From Roseofilum halophilum BLCC-M91 (GTDB lineage: Bacteria; Cyanobacteriota; Cyanobacteriia; Cyanobacteriales; Desertifilaceae), in the NCBI RefSeq assembly GCF_030068445.1, contig NZ_JAQPOK010000088.1, forward strand, positions 37,652 to 101,651: DNA of 64,000 nt. The letters are read 5' to 3'. Positions 32,620-42,697 of this stretch are shown one piece after another (within the stretch, counting starts at the first letter, position 1; each line of letters begins with the position of its first letter). Below the pieces are notes generated by a model. The model saw only the letters and a list, made by a program, of their open reading frames with translations, had not been told where the DNA came from and did no database searches. The position numbers and the translations under genes were made by a program.

Positions 32620-33225
32620 TTAACCTGGCATAATATCGTCAAGCTTGAGTTGTAACTCAGGCAACAGGTAAGAACGAATCGAGTCTCCCAAACGATATTG
32701 TTGCTGTTCATAAACGCCGTTGACCAAGTGGCAAATCGTCAAAGTAGGTTGTTTGGGATTGCCGATAAATTGCAAGCCACCCAAACCTCTAAAGTCCACA
32801 ATCCAATATTCTGGAATCTTCAAAAAAGCATATTCTTCCACCTTTCTCGCATAATCATCTTGCCAGTTGGTACTCACTACTTCAGCAACGAGTCGAACGG
32901 TACTTCCATTACAAATAACCGGTTCTTTTTCCCAAAGGGGTTCTTTGCTCAATTCATCTCGATCTAAAACAATAACATCAGGACGTAAAGCTGTAGCTTT
33001 AGCGTAAAGAGGTTTTATCAAACCAGTTTTTGGAATTAACCAATTGAGATGGGAACGAAAAATCTCAACATAGATTCTTCCGGCAATACTGCCTGCAACG
33101 GCTTCATGAGTCCCTGTGGGTTCCATGTCTCTGAGTTCTCCATCAATGAGTTCGTAGCGAGTATTATCACCGTATTGAGTGATAAATTCCTCAAAGTTGA
33201 GAAGTTTAGCTTGGGTGTAAGTCAT
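32620..33225 (-). CDS. Uma2 family endonuclease
   Basis: A 201-residue Uma2/DUF820 protein. It has the restriction-like nuclease core: RYELIDGELRDMEPTG at the N-terminus, ALRPDVIVLD, VAEVVSTNWQDDYARKVEEY (E..K equivalent) and EYWIVDF. These proteins are very abundant in filamentous cyanobacteria and belong to the PD-(D/E)XK superfamily. The biological role is not settled. A second Uma2 gene is at 38169-38915. It is the outermost member of the minus-strand accessory cluster. Confidence 0.85.
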   Translation of the reverse strand: MTYTQAKLLNFEEFITQYGDNTRYELIDGELRDMEPTGTHEAVAGSIAGRIYVEIFRSHLNWLIPKTGLIKPLYAKATALRPDVIVLDRDELSKEPLWEKEPVICNGSTVRLVAEVVSTNWQDDYARKVEEYAFLKIPEYWIVDFRGLGGLQFIGNPKQPTLTICHLVNGVYEQQQYRLGDSIRSYLLPELQLKLDDIMPG

Positions 33226-33281
33226 GGGTGTATATAGCTCAATGTTTAATAATAAGTTATTTTAGTTTTCGACTTACCAAA

Positions 33282-33307
33282 AAGGGGGAGTCTAGCAACT
33301 CCCCCTT
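33282..33307 (-). terminator. Rho-independent terminator of psaC
   Basis: A perfect 10-bp stem AAGGGGGAGT / ACTCCCCCTT with a 6-nt loop. On the minus strand it is followed directly by a TTT run, 55 nt after the psaC stop. It therefore fits an intrinsic terminator for psaC. Confidence 0.8.
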
Positions 33308-33364
33308 GAAACTTGACCCCAGGTTCAGGGTGAACCCAAGGGCAAGGCAATGGTGAACCCGCTT

Positions 33365-34037
<673 letters not shown>

Positions 34038-35414
34038 ATGGTAGCAGTAGCAATCTTAGCCGCAGGGCGGGGCACTCGGATGAAATCGGAGTTACCCAAG
34101 GTCTTACATTCCCTAGGAGGACGCTCTTTAGTCGAACGGGTACTCGAGAGTTGTCGCCTAATTTCTCCCGTGCGTCAGTTTGCGATTGTCGGATATCGGG
34201 GGGATTTGATTCAGGACGCTCTTACGGGTGTACCCGGATTAGAGTTTGTCACCCAAAGCGAACAGTTAGGCACGGGTCATGCCGTTCAGCAGATTTTACC
34301 CCATTTAGAAGGGTTTACGGGGGATTTACTGGTACTTAATGGGGATGTGCCCCTATTACGACCGGAAACGATTCGTAATTTACTCGAAACTCATAAAACC
34401 CAAGGGAATGGAGCGACCATTTTAACGGCTCAACATCCCCATCCTAAAGGCTATGGGCGCGTCTTTTCCGATAGTGATAATTTGCTGCAACAAATTGTGG
34501 AAGACCGGGATTGTACGACGGCCCAACGGCAAAATCGGCGGATTAATGCGGGGGTCTATTGCTTCAATTGGCCGCAACTGGCCCGGGTTTTACCCCAGTT
34601 AAGGTCAGAGAATGACCAGCAGGAATATTATTTGACGGATGCGGTGAATTATTTAGACCGGGTGATGATTCTGGATGTGGAGGATTATCAGGAGATTTTA
34701 GGGATTAATGACCGCAAACAGTTGGCTACGGCCCATCAGATTCTGCAAGACCGGATTAAGGAGGAGTGGATGAAGGCGGGGGTGACGTTGATCGATCCGG
34801 ATAGTATTACGATTGATGATACGGTACGGATTGGCTCGGATGTGCTGATTGAACCGCAAACCCATATTCGTGGCAATACGGCGATTGGGTCGGGTTGTCG
34901 GATCGGGCCGGGGAGTTTGATTGAGAATAGTGAGATTGGGGAAAAGGTGACGGTTCTCTATTCGGTGATTAGTGATAGTGTGGTGAACTCGAAGACGAGA
35001 ATTGGCCCCTATGCCCATTTGCGAGGGCAAGCCCAAATTGGAGAAGGTTGTCGGGTGGGCAATTTTGTGGAGATTAAGAAGTCTGAAGTTGGCGATCGCA
35101 CCAATGTGGCCCATTTGTCCTATCTGGGAGATGCCGAACTCGGTCAACAAGTGAATGTGGGCGCAGGCACGATTACGGCCAATTATGATGGCTATCAAAA
35201 ACATAAGACGACGATCGGCGATCGCACTAAAACTGGTTCCAATAGTGTCTTAGTTGCTCCCATTACCATCGGTGAAGATGTCACCATTGGAGCCGGATCG
35301 GTGATCACCAAAGACGTGCAAAATGACGCTCTAGTCGTGGCCCGCGCTCCCCAAAAAGTGCGCCCCGGATGGCGACCGAAGGGCGTTTCTAAGGATGGGG
35401 AGATGGGGAGATAG
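34038..35414 (+). CDS. glmU: Bifunctional GlmU (acetyltransferase/uridylyltransferase)
   Basis: The 458-residue enzyme catalyses the last two steps of UDP-GlcNAc synthesis. The N-terminal uridylyltransferase domain starts [20 protein letters not shown] and has [14 protein letters not shown] and VLNGDVPLL. The C-terminal half is a left-handed beta helix of hexapeptide repeats ([14 protein letters not shown].., [19 protein letters not shown]), with the catalytic ANYDGYQKH region. It ends in a basic tail. The 3' end merges into GGGGAGATGGGGAGATAGG-type tandem repeats and ACCGATTACCGATTACC repeats (35396-35462). It works after GlmS encoded at 23162-25105. Confidence 0.97.
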   Translation: MVAVAILAAGRGTRMKSELPKVLHSLGGRSLVERVLESCRLISPVRQFAIVGYRGDLIQDALTGVPGLEFVTQSEQLGTGHAVQQILPHLEGFTGDLLVLNGDVPLLRPETIRNLLETHKTQGNGATILTAQHPHPKGYGRVFSDSDNLLQQIVEDRDCTTAQRQNRRINAGVYCFNWPQLARVLPQLRSENDQQEYYLTDAVNYLDRVMILDVEDYQEILGINDRKQLATAHQILQDRIKEEWMKAGVTLIDPDSITIDDTVRIGSDVLIEPQTHIRGNTAIGSGCRIGPGSLIENSEIGEKVTVLYSVISDSVVNSKTRIGPYAHLRGQAQIGEGCRVGNFVEIKKSEVGDRTNVAHLSYLGDAELGQQVNVGAGTITANYDGYQKHKTTIGDRTKTGSNSVLVAPITIGEDVTIGAGSVITKDVQNDALVVARAPQKVRPGWRPKGVSKDGEMGR

Positions 35415-35473
35415 GGAGATAGGGGAATCGCCCATTACCGATTACCGATTACCCATTACCTAGCACGAAGCAC

Positions 35474-36700
35474 TTAACTAAAGACTTGGAACATCTGGGC
35501 TAAGACTGTGTTAGAAAAGAGGAAGCCTTCTGGATCGCTTAGACAGATCTGACCCGTTGAGGGTAGAGGTTGTCCAGGAAGCCAAGGTTGTCCATTCAGG
35601 GTGTTGAGGTTAATCCATCCTTGTTGATAGTAGGGATACCAACTCGGACTCAACTGTTGCAAGGGAGGATAACCAAATCGATCGGTTAAGGTCTTTAAAG
35701 ATAGACCTTCTGCAAGCCGAAGACCGAGCATGAGAGTTTCTAGAAGCTGTTCGGTAGACGAGAGTGGAGGAGTGTTCATCACTCCCCCGTCTTGCAGCCA
35801 TTGATAATAGGTTTGCCGGGTACGCGGTCGGGTAAATCGGATACTGTCGATGTAACTGGCTGCTCCCATGCCCCAACCATAGTAGGGTTGATTGTGCCAA
35901 TAGACCAGGTTATGGCGACAGTGATATCCAGGAAGGGCATAGTTGGAAATTTCGTAGTGATCGTAACCGGCTTGCCTTAAGATTTGGGAGGTGAGGCGAT
36001 AGAATTGGGCGCTGGTTTCATCAGTGGGCAGGTTGAGTTTCCCCGATTCATAGCGCCGTTCAAAGACGGTCATGGGTTCAACGATTAGGTCATAGACGGA
36101 GAGGTGAGGCGGGGAAATTTCGAGGGCGGTTTGTAGAGTTTCTTGCCACTGCTCTAGATCTTGTTCGGGTAAACCAGAGATCAGGTCAATACTGAAGTTA
36201 TCAACGGATGCTTGATGGAGGAGATCGATCGCCTGATAAATTTCGCTGACAGTATGCGATCGCCCACAGAGTTTCAAGAGGGAGTCATCAAAGGATTGTA
36301 CGCCTAAACTGATGCGGTTAACCCCCAGATCCAGAAACCCTTGCAACTTGTCGAGATCGAAGGTTCCAGGGTCAATTTCCATGGAGATTTCGGCAGTCGA
36401 GGTTAACCCAAAGTGGCGATCGAGGGTCGTTAAGAGCTGCTCCAGTTGAGCCACACTGAGCAAGGATGGGGTTCCTCCGCCAAAAAACACCGTATCCAGG
36501 GGCAAACCGGGAGGGAGAGTCTGTTCAATTTCCGTAATTAATTCCTGGATGTAATGGGAAATGGCTGGGGAATGCTCTCCCCAACGGCGATCGCCGACCA
36601 CAGAAATGGCAAAATCACAGTAAAAGCAGCGACGACGACAGAAGGGAATATGAAGATAAGCTGAACGAGGAATAGGCAAAGATTTTTCTTGATGCTCCAT
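35474..36700 (-). CDS. hemW: Radical SAM heme chaperone HemW
   Basis: A 408-residue member of the HemN-like radical SAM family. The cluster motif is PFCRRRCFYCDF (cysteines at about residues 21, 25 and 28), followed by FFGGGTPSLL and GVQSFDDSLLKLCGR. HemW lacks coproporphyrinogen oxidase activity and serves in heme delivery; this protein is the length and start of that group. The C-terminal HemN-like domain runs from about 300 and includes ETLMLGLRLAEGL. Convergent with glmU, separated by the repeats. Confidence 0.9.
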   Translation of the reverse strand: MEHQEKSLPIPRSAYLHIPFCRRRCFYCDFAISVVGDRRWGEHSPAISHYIQELITEIEQTLPPGLPLDTVFFGGGTPSLLSVAQLEQLLTTLDRHFGLTSTAEISMEIDPGTFDLDKLQGFLDLGVNRISLGVQSFDDSLLKLCGRSHTVSEIYQAIDLLHQASVDNFSIDLISGLPEQDLEQWQETLQTALEISPPHLSVYDLIVEPMTVFERRYESGKLNLPTDETSAQFYRLTSQILRQAGYDHYEISNYALPGYHCRHNLVYWHNQPYYGWGMGAASYIDSIRFTRPRTRQTYYQWLQDGGVMNTPPLSSTEQLLETLMLGLRLAEGLSLKTLTDRFGYPPLQQLSPSWYPYYQQGWINLNTLNGQPWLPGQPLPSTGQICLSDPEGFLFSNTVLAQMFQVFS

Positions 36701-36763
36701 TAGACCTCTAGTCCCAGTTCGGTTTGCCGTCTTTTGAATCGACAGGGTTTTCTGACGATCTCT

Positions 36764-36824
36764 TATAATATGGGTTATCTCTATCCTTTATGGCAATGAG
36801 TTTAGGGGGTTGATTCAAACCCCT
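36764..36824 (+). promoter_or_regulatory. -10-like box and 21-nt palindrome before the PIN/TRAM gene
   Basis: A TATAAT at 36764-36769 is followed at 36804-36824 by AGGGGGTTGATTCAAACCCCT, a palindrome with 3 nt not matching the dyad. It ends 32 nt before the ATG of the PIN/TRAM gene. It could be an operator or a 5' UTR hairpin. No clear -35 box lies at the right distance. Confidence 0.4.
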
Positions 36825-36856
36825 GAATATTTATCCATTCCCAATCAGGTCAAACA

Positions 36857-37936
36857 ATGATTGACGCAATTATTATCATATCCTTCATACTAGCAGGAAT
36901 CGGTATCGGTTTCTACGGGGTGGAATTGCTCCCGACCCCTGTATTAGACCAAGTGAGTAATCAAGATGGTCTGCGATCGGTCACAGCCGGATTTGCCGCC
37001 CTAATTATGGGCGCAGTCGGGCTATTTGTGCAAACCTCCTATCGGCGTTTAGAAGCCCAAGTGCGACAAATGCCCGTAGAAGTCCTCCTCACCCGTTCCA
37101 TTGGTTTAGTTGTGGGTCTATTAGTCGCTAACCTGATGTTAGCGCCCCTGTTCCTGCTGCCCATTCCCAAAGAATTCGGCTTCATTAAACCCCTGGTGGC
37201 TGTCTTAGGCAGCATCCTCTTTGCCTTCTCCGGAATTTCCCTAGCAGATACCCATGGCCGGTCATTTTTACGACTACTAAATCCCCATAGCATGGAGAGC
37301 CTATTACTGGCGGAGGGAACCCTAAAACCTGCCACGACCAAAATTGTGGATACCAGTTGTATTATTGATGGTCGGCTGGAAGAATTACTAGCGACAAAAT
37401 TTATTGAGGGGCAACTCCTCGTGCCTCAATTTGTCCTACAAGAATTGCAACTGGTGGCTGATGCAGGCAACGATCAAAAGCGGATTCGAGGCCGTCGAGG
37501 GCTAGAAATTCTCAACCGCATTCGGGAAAACTATCCGGAAAAAATTGCGATCCATCCGGCTGACTATGAAGAAATTAGTACGGTTGATGCAAAGTTGGTG
37601 CATTTAGCCCAAGAAATTAACGGCACATTGCTCACCAATGATTACAACCTGAATCAAGTCGCCAGTTTACAGCAGGTTTCTGTTCTCAATATTAATGACC
37701 TCGCTCAAGCCATGCGTCCAGCCTATTTGCCGGGTGACGATCTGGACTTGAAAATTATCAAGCAAGGTCGGGAACCGGAACAGGGCGTGGGATATTTGGA
37801 TGATGGCACGATGGTGGTTGTGGAAGAAGGGGGGCAGTATATCGGGGTGGAATTGCGCGTGGTGGTGACTGGCGCTTTGCAAACCTCGGCAGGACGGATG
37901 ATTTTTGCCCGTCCCCAAGCCTCTGTAATCGCCTAG
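36857..37936 (+). CDS. PIN/TRAM domain membrane protein (YacL-like)
   Basis: A 359-residue protein. The N-terminus has four membrane helices (about residues 1-125, starting IIIISFILAGIGIGFYG). A PIN domain follows (KIVDTSCIIDGRLEELL, D and D at about 162/169; GTLLTNDYNLN near 255), and a TRAM domain closes it (GREPEQGVGYLDDGTMVVVE onward). The layout is that of YacL and of Thermus-type PIN-TRAM proteins, which anchor an RNase at the membrane. The PIN acidic residues are retained. Single gene unit. RNA target unknown. Confidence 0.88.
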   Translation: MIDAIIIISFILAGIGIGFYGVELLPTPVLDQVSNQDGLRSVTAGFAALIMGAVGLFVQTSYRRLEAQVRQMPVEVLLTRSIGLVVGLLVANLMLAPLFLLPIPKEFGFIKPLVAVLGSILFAFSGISLADTHGRSFLRLLNPHSMESLLLAEGTLKPATTKIVDTSCIIDGRLEELLATKFIEGQLLVPQFVLQELQLVADAGNDQKRIRGRRGLEILNRIRENYPEKIAIHPADYEEISTVDAKLVHLAQEINGTLLTNDYNLNQVASLQQVSVLNINDLAQAMRPAYLPGDDLDLKIIKQGREPEQGVGYLDDGTMVVVEEGGQYIGVELRVVVTGALQTSAGRMIFARPQASVIA

Positions 37937-38168
37937 GCTTAGGCAAGAGGCACATCCCATCTCTATTGTTCCGATTGCATGAAACGGCGATCGCCCTTAC
38001 TTCCTGCTATTAAAGACGGTCGCCAGTTAAGGGGGTGGGCACTAAGGAAGGCAGATAGTGCTGAGTGCGATTGATCGCCCTCATGTCCGCAGGAAAGCCA
38101 CCCATCGAATCAGCTATGATATCCTCAAAACAGGAGTGCAAACTGGATCGGTATTCAGGTAGAAAACG

Positions 38169-38915
38169 ATGGTACAAGAATTACTTCCTCAATCCCAAGT
38201 TGACGCTCGACTCTATCCAGAAAGCGATGGCAAGCCGATGGCGGATAATACGGTTCAATTTCGTTTAATTACAACAATTGTCGGCGGATTGTCGGCTCTG
38301 TTCCAAGAGCGAGAAGATGTGTTTGTAGCTGGGGATTTGTTGTGGTATCCCAGAGAAGCAGGAACGTTGAGTGTAACAGAAGAAAATTTAGCCTTCTGCC
38401 AAGCGCCAGATGTGATGGTGGTTTTGGGAGCCGAGAAAAAAGATAGAGGCTCCTATAAGCAATGGGAAGAAGGAAAGATCGCGCCTCAAGTGGTGTTTGA
38501 GATTCTTTCGCCGAGCAATAGCAAAGGAGAGATGGAGGATAAGTTTCGGTTTTACGATCATTATGGCGTGCAAGAATATTATGTCTATAATCCGAAACTC
38601 AATCGACTGCAAGGATGGTTGAGCAGTCAGGGGAGATTAACAGAAATTCCTCAGATGGAGGGTTGGAGAAGTCCTTTATTGCAGGTGAGTTTTAGGACAA
38701 GCTCGCAAGAGTTGCAGTTATTCACGCCCAGTGGGGAAGCATTCGGGACTTATGAGGATGTTGTGCAAGAGCGCGATCGCGCCACAGAGCGAGCAGACAG
38801 TGCTGAACAAGAGCGCGATCGCGCCACAGAGCGAGCAGAGAGTGCTGAATCCGATTTACAACAGCTACGGGAAAAACTGCGACAGTTAAATATCGATCCG
38901 GATTCTCTATCATAG
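38169..38915 (+). CDS. Uma2 family endonuclease with repeat tail
   Basis: A 248-residue Uma2/DUF820 protein. The nuclease core includes LLWYPREAG, APDVMVVLG, APQVVFEILSPSNSKGEMEDK and GVQEYYVYNPKLNRLQGW. After about residue 195 there is a charged helical tail. Two tandem 42-nt units (38769-38810 and 38811-38852) encode ERDRATERADSAEQ-type heptads, and each contains a GCGATCGC site. Tail length probably varies by slippage or recombination. Not part of an obvious operon. Confidence 0.85.
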   Translation: MVQELLPQSQVDARLYPESDGKPMADNTVQFRLITTIVGGLSALFQEREDVFVAGDLLWYPREAGTLSVTEENLAFCQAPDVMVVLGAEKKDRGSYKQWEEGKIAPQVVFEILSPSNSKGEMEDKFRFYDHYGVQEYYVYNPKLNRLQGWLSSQGRLTEIPQMEGWRSPLLQVSFRTSSQELQLFTPSGEAFGTYEDVVQERDRATERADSAEQERDRATERAESAESDLQQLREKLRQLNIDPDSLS

Positions 38916-38939
38916 GTTCCAAAAGGGCGATCGCCTCCA

Positions 38940-39569
38940 TTAATGCTCTAAAACCTCTTTGTAGTGCAACAAATCTAAGGCAACTAAAACGGGGATACAG
39001 CCAAAACACTCTTGCGCGAGTTCCCAACGCTCTTCTCGGTGGAGCATGTGAATGAGCTTTTCTTTCACGCTGAGGAGATAGCGCACGTCATTGGCAGCAT
39101 AACTGAGTTGTGCCTCGGAAAGGTTGCCCACATTGCCCCAATCTGAACTTTGGGCACTTTTATCAAGTTCAACTTTTTCCAGTTCTTGGACTAATTCTTT
39201 CAGTCCGTGGCGATTGGTGTAGGTGCGGGCGAGTTTGCTGGCGATTTTGGTACAGAAGATGGGATTGACGATGATATTAAAATGATACTGAAATTGGGCG
39301 ACATCAAATCGGGCAAAGTGAAACACTTTAGTAATGGTTGGACACTCTAACAGTTGTTTGAGGTTGGGGGCTGTAGTTTGGCCTTTGGCGATCCGGATGG
39401 CAATGACATGGCCTTGGGGATCGGAGATTTGCACTAAACAGAGGCGATCGCGTAGGGGCAATAAGCCCATGGTTTCGGTATCTACGGCGATTTCACCGGC
39501 TTGCATATAATGGGCAAGTTGTTCGTCACTCAGATCCTGCTCGCCCACCTGAAAGGGTTGAATAGTCAT
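38940..39569 (-). CDS. RNase D-like 3'-5' exonuclease
   Basis: A 209-residue DnaQ/RNase D-type exonuclease. Exo I is IAVDTETMGLLP (D and E), Exo II is KVFHFARFDVAQ (D), and Exo III is QLSYAANDVRYLL (Y..D). Relative to full-length RNase D the HRDC domains are missing, as is usual for small cyanobacterial versions. Substrate not known; a role in RNA end trimming is likely. It is 10 nt from the end of the Uma2 gene's flanking sequence and convergent with it. Confidence 0.85.
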   Translation of the reverse strand: MTIQPFQVGEQDLSDEQLAHYMQAGEIAVDTETMGLLPLRDRLCLVQISDPQGHVIAIRIAKGQTTAPNLKQLLECPTITKVFHFARFDVAQFQYHFNIIVNPIFCTKIASKLARTYTNRHGLKELVQELEKVELDKSAQSSDWGNVGNLSEAQLSYAANDVRYLLSVKEKLIHMLHREERWELAQECFGCIPVLVALDLLHYKEVLEH

Positions 39570-39632
39570 AAATTAGGTAATGGGTAATCGGTAATGGGTA
39601 ATCGGTAGAATTTTCCCGTCTGGAGTGTCCCC

Positions 39633-39836
39633 CTATCCCCCTGATGGCTGTTGTTCGGTGGGGATTTCGGGGTTAGGAGGGGGAGATTTTTGGGAAGCGT
39701 GGATAAACCAACCGATCGCCAGAACCAGGACTGCACCGAGAATATAACCTAAACCGGCAAATCCAAAGCGATCGGCGGCAAAACTAATCCATTGTCCAAA
39801 CCCTTGTTTGGGTGGGGGATCGTTCATATCACTCAT
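39633..39836 (-). CDS. Small single-helix membrane protein
   Basis: A 67-residue protein with a polar N-terminus (MSDMNDPPPKQGFGQW), one hydrophobic helix (about residues 27-47, FAGLGYILGAVLVLAIGWF) and a proline-rich tail. No signal cleavage site is convincing, so it is probably a single-pass membrane protein. Unknown function. It lies between RNase D and the 199-aa gene on the same strand; the gap after RNase D contains GGTAATCGGTAATGGG repeats. Confidence 0.6.
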   Translation of the reverse strand: MSDMNDPPPKQGFGQWISFAADRFGFAGLGYILGAVLVLAIGWFIHASQKSPPPNPEIPTEQQPSGG

Positions 39837-39967
39837 AAAAATATATGGCGCTATGCGCTAGAGAATAGGGAACAGGAAATCGGGCAATGAATAGCAATGT
39901 AGTAATCATATATTCTGATGACTATTGCCTATTGCCTTTTGCCTTTTGCCTGACTTCTGCAAGAAGT

Positions 39968-40567
39968 CTATTGACTTTCAAAGAGTTCGGAGAGTTCTTC
40001 GGTACTGGTTCCTAAAATACGGGCAAGTTTGGAGATTTCATTATCGGTGAATCCATCCCGAATTTGGATCAGTTCTTTGGGGGCACGGCCGACAATGCGG
40101 GCGATCGCCACAATTTGTTCGTCGCTAATCTCTTTTCCTCCATACACATCCCGCAAATCTTGGGGGGAGAGTTTATAGGAGTCACAAAAGCGCACAAACT
40201 CTTTATCGCTAATATCGAGTTGTTCTTGGCGATCGCGCAATAGGAACATGATCGCCCGCGAGCCATGATCGGGACGCTTAAAGCGCTCGACATATTGCTT
40301 GAATAACTCATTGATTTGTTGGGGAGTGCCTCCCAACTGTTTCACTAAGTCGGTACAAGCCATTTTCAGGGCTTTATTTAGGGTTTTGTTATATTGGGTG
40401 AGCTTTTCGTTTTCCTGTTGCAGTTTTTCCGATTTGTTGATGGTGTCAACAATACTGGCGGCAAATTCTGGAGTACATAGGCCCACATCCGCATCTTCAT
40501 AGGAAATGGGGATATAGGAGCGGTTAGGATTAAATTGTAAGCGTAAAGACTGGTTATTTTCTTCCAT
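39968..40567 (-). CDS. Hypothetical helical protein
   Basis: The 199-residue protein has an N-terminal strand-rich start (LRLQFNPNRSYIPISYEDAD), a coiled-coil segment (SEKLQQENEKLTQYNKTLNKAL, residues about 45-70), and three short helix pairs with repeated D..(E/Q)(L/I) spacing (ISDKEFVRFCDSYKLSPQDL, ISDEQIVAIARIVGRAPKEL, FTDNEISKLARILGTSTEEL). The last three look like internal repeats of about 40 residues. No family was recognised. Signs point to a soluble protein-interaction module. Confidence 0.6.
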   Translation of the reverse strand: MEENNQSLRLQFNPNRSYIPISYEDADVGLCTPEFAASIVDTINKSEKLQQENEKLTQYNKTLNKALKMACTDLVKQLGGTPQQINELFKQYVERFKRPDHGSRAIMFLLRDRQEQLDISDKEFVRFCDSYKLSPQDLRDVYGGKEISDEQIVAIARIVGRAPKELIQIRDGFTDNEISKLARILGTSTEELSELFESQ

Positions 40568-40639
40568 AAGGTTTCATAAGTCGCGCTAACCCAACGCTTC
40601 AGAAAGGGGTTTCTGAATCTGGGTCTATTGTACTTCACC

Positions 40640-41311
40640 TTAACTCTGAATTCGATTAGAGGCCAAGCGATCGGCAAGGCGGGTGGTTTCGGGGAGGCGA
40701 TACTGGGGGGTACAATCGAGGACATAGGCGATCGCCGTCTCTAACCCGATCTTATGGCCAATGGAGACATACAGGGGCTTAACTTGAGTGCGGGTTCTCA
40801 GCACTGCACCAATAATTTCTTCCCCATCTTTGAGGGGTGTCCAACTGCCTCGTTTGGGTGCAGGTTCATTATGAGTGCCGATAAACCGGGATTTCGCGAC
40901 ACCAATGGTGGGACAATTGAGTAGTGTCCCCAGATGACAGGCTAATCCAAATCTACGAGGATGGGCTAATCCTTGACCGTCGCAGAGAATTAAATCGGGG
41001 GTTGTGGTAAGTTGACGGAGAGCTTTGAGGATGGGGGGGGCTTCGCGAAAGGAGAGAAAACCAGGAACATAGGGAAAGATCGTCGGACAAATGGCGATCG
41101 CCGTTTCCACTAGCTTTAAGTCCGGAAAACTCAGCACTGCCACTGCTGCTCTGGTAGTTTTTCCCCCATCTTCAAATCCCAGATCGACTCCAGCAACCCA
41201 ATGGATCTCTGGGAGGCAATCGGAGGTAATGACGCGATCGCGCCATTGTTCTTGAATTAACCTTGCCTCCTCTATAGAAGTCGGCCAACTGAGCCTTGTA
41301 GGAATCTTCAT
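40640..41311 (-). CDS. nfi: Endonuclease V
   Basis: A 223-residue enzyme for repair of deaminated bases (inosine, and in some cases other lesions). The family's catalytic aspartate is in [12 protein letters not shown] (residue about 42). [15 protein letters not shown] carries the glutamate, and [20 protein letters not shown] the second aspartate and histidine. The wedge motif and GVAKSRFIG are retained. The protein is the usual length. Start supported by conservation of the N-terminal arm. Confidence 0.93.
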   Translation of the reverse strand: MKIPTRLSWPTSIEEARLIQEQWRDRVITSDCLPEIHWVAGVDLGFEDGGKTTRAAVAVLSFPDLKLVETAIAICPTIFPYVPGFLSFREAPPILKALRQLTTTPDLILCDGQGLAHPRRFGLACHLGTLLNCPTIGVAKSRFIGTHNEPAPKRGSWTPLKDGEEIIGAVLRTRTQVKPLYVSIGHKIGLETAIAYVLDCTPQYRLPETTRLADRLASNRIQS

Positions 41312-41390
41312 AACTTATCAACTTTGCAGATCGATCTTTTATTCTGCTAATTTAGATCCGTCAACAGCAATCTAATCTATATCAATACTT

Positions 41391-41411
41391 TTCTCCGAGG
41401 TTGGAGAAAGG
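41391..41411. other. Hairpin upstream of the betaine-binding protein gene
   Basis: The stem TTTCTCC/GGAGAAA with a 6-nt loop lies about 70 nt upstream of the proX-type start. Its role (5' UTR structure or operator) is not known. Confidence 0.25.
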
Positions 41412-41479
41412 TAAATTCTTATGCTAGGGTTACCAATAAACAGATGAGATATCTGATTGTTGTGTCAACTCGCTAAACT

Positions 41480-42517
41480 ATGATCCAATCGAAAATAAGA
41501 TCTGTTGCTTTGGGTACAATGCTTGGGGGATTGCTCTTTGGGGCGATCGCCTGTGGCAATACGACCACAGAAAGCTCCAGTGACTTACCTGGGGAAGGCA
41601 TCACCGTAATCCCTGCCCACAGCAGCTTACTAGAAGAGCGCTTTCAAACTGAAATTATCAACACAGCCCTAGAGGAATTGGGATACGAGACGGAGACAGC
41701 CAAAGAACTCACCTACCCCACCCTGTATACGGCGATCGGCAACGGAGATGTACACTACACGGCTGTAAATTGGGACAGGCTACACACCGAGTTTTACGAA
41801 AATAGTGGCGGTGATGAACAATTAGCCCAGATTGGAGTGTTAACCCCTGCGGTATTACAAGGATACCAAATCGATAAGAAAACAGCCGATGAATATAATA
41901 TTACCAGTTTAGAACAGTTCAAAGATCCAGAAATTGCCCAACTTTTTGATACTGACGGTAATGGAAAAGCCAATTTAACAGGATGCGATCCAGGTTGGGG
42001 GTGTGAGCTGGTGATCGAACACCATCTCAATGCTTATGGGTTGCGCGATAGCATCGACCACGAGCAGGGTCAGTATTCTGCCTTGATTGCCGATACCATG
42101 GTTCGCTACCGGGAAGGAGAACCCATTTTCTTTTTCACTTGGACTCCTTACTGGATAGGTGGTGTATTGAAACCGGGTGAAGAGACCATTTGGTTAGAAG
42201 TTCCCTATACGGATCTACCCGAAGAACAAGGGGAGGTATCCGAAGCAGATACCACAGCTAACGGCAAAAACCTGGGTTTTGTCGTCGATCAGATGAGGAT
42301 TGCTGCCAATAAAGAGTTTGTGGAAGCCAATCCTGCTGCCGAAAAACTCTTTGAGGTGGTGGAAATTCCCATTGATGATATTAACGCCCAAAACATGCTC
42401 ATTCAAGAAGGAGAAGACCAACCGGAAGATATTGAACGTCATGTGGATGAGTGGATTGCTGACAATCAAGAGTTATTTGATAGTTGGGTAGAACAAGCAA
42501 TGGAAGCTCAATCCTAA
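41480..42517 (+). CDS. proX: Glycine betaine/proline ABC substrate-binding lipoprotein
   Basis: The 345-residue protein has a signal peptide with lipobox (LFGAIAC, Cys about residue 25) and the ProX/OpuAC-type fold (ITVIPAHSSLLEERFQTEII, AIGNGDVHYTAVNWDRLH, and PIFFFTWTPYWIGGVL, whose tryptophans form the aromatic cage). It binds a quaternary amine for ABC import. No proV/proW genes are adjacent, so it is an orphan binding protein. It ends EAMEAQS. The surrounding gap holds a composite repeat. Confidence 0.88.
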   Translation: MIQSKIRSVALGTMLGGLLFGAIACGNTTTESSSDLPGEGITVIPAHSSLLEERFQTEIINTALEELGYETETAKELTYPTLYTAIGNGDVHYTAVNWDRLHTEFYENSGGDEQLAQIGVLTPAVLQGYQIDKKTADEYNITSLEQFKDPEIAQLFDTDGNGKANLTGCDPGWGCELVIEHHLNAYGLRDSIDHEQGQYSALIADTMVRYREGEPIFFFTWTPYWIGGVLKPGEETIWLEVPYTDLPEEQGEVSEADTTANGKNLGFVVDQMRIAANKEFVEANPAAEKLFEVVEIPIDDINAQNMLIQEGEDQPEDIERHVDEWIADNQELFDSWVEQAMEAQS

Positions 42518-42540
42518 TCCTATTTTTCTGTCATTAAGTT

Positions 42541-42612
42541 CATGGGTTAAGAAGCGGGCAAGATGCCCGCACTCCTAAAACCTTTACAGTGCTTTTCGAT
42601 GTTATGAGGTAC
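42541..42612 (+). repeat. Dispersed ~75-nt composite repeat, copy 2
   Basis: A close match to 551-624 (GGGTTAA.GAAGCGGGCAAG, then ATGCCCGCACTCCTAAAACC and the GTTATGAGGTAC end). It overlaps no gene and directly precedes the hairpin at 42623. Confidence 0.75.
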
Positions 42613-42622
42613 AAGGGAAAAA

Positions 42623-42645
42623 AATCCCCCTTTTTAAGGGGGATT
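42623..42645 (-). terminator. Rho-independent terminator of the msrP operon
   Basis: A perfect 10-bp stem (AATCCCCCTT / AAGGGGGATT) with a 3-nt loop lies 53 nt after the DUF4079 stop. On the minus strand a T-rich run (TTTTTCC) follows the stem. It would end the leftward msrP-DUF4079 transcript. It may also act weakly for the rightward proX gene. Confidence 0.75.
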
Positions 42646-42697
42646 GGGGGGGGGATCAAAATATCCCACATAAAGTGCGAAAACTGCTGTAAGTCGA

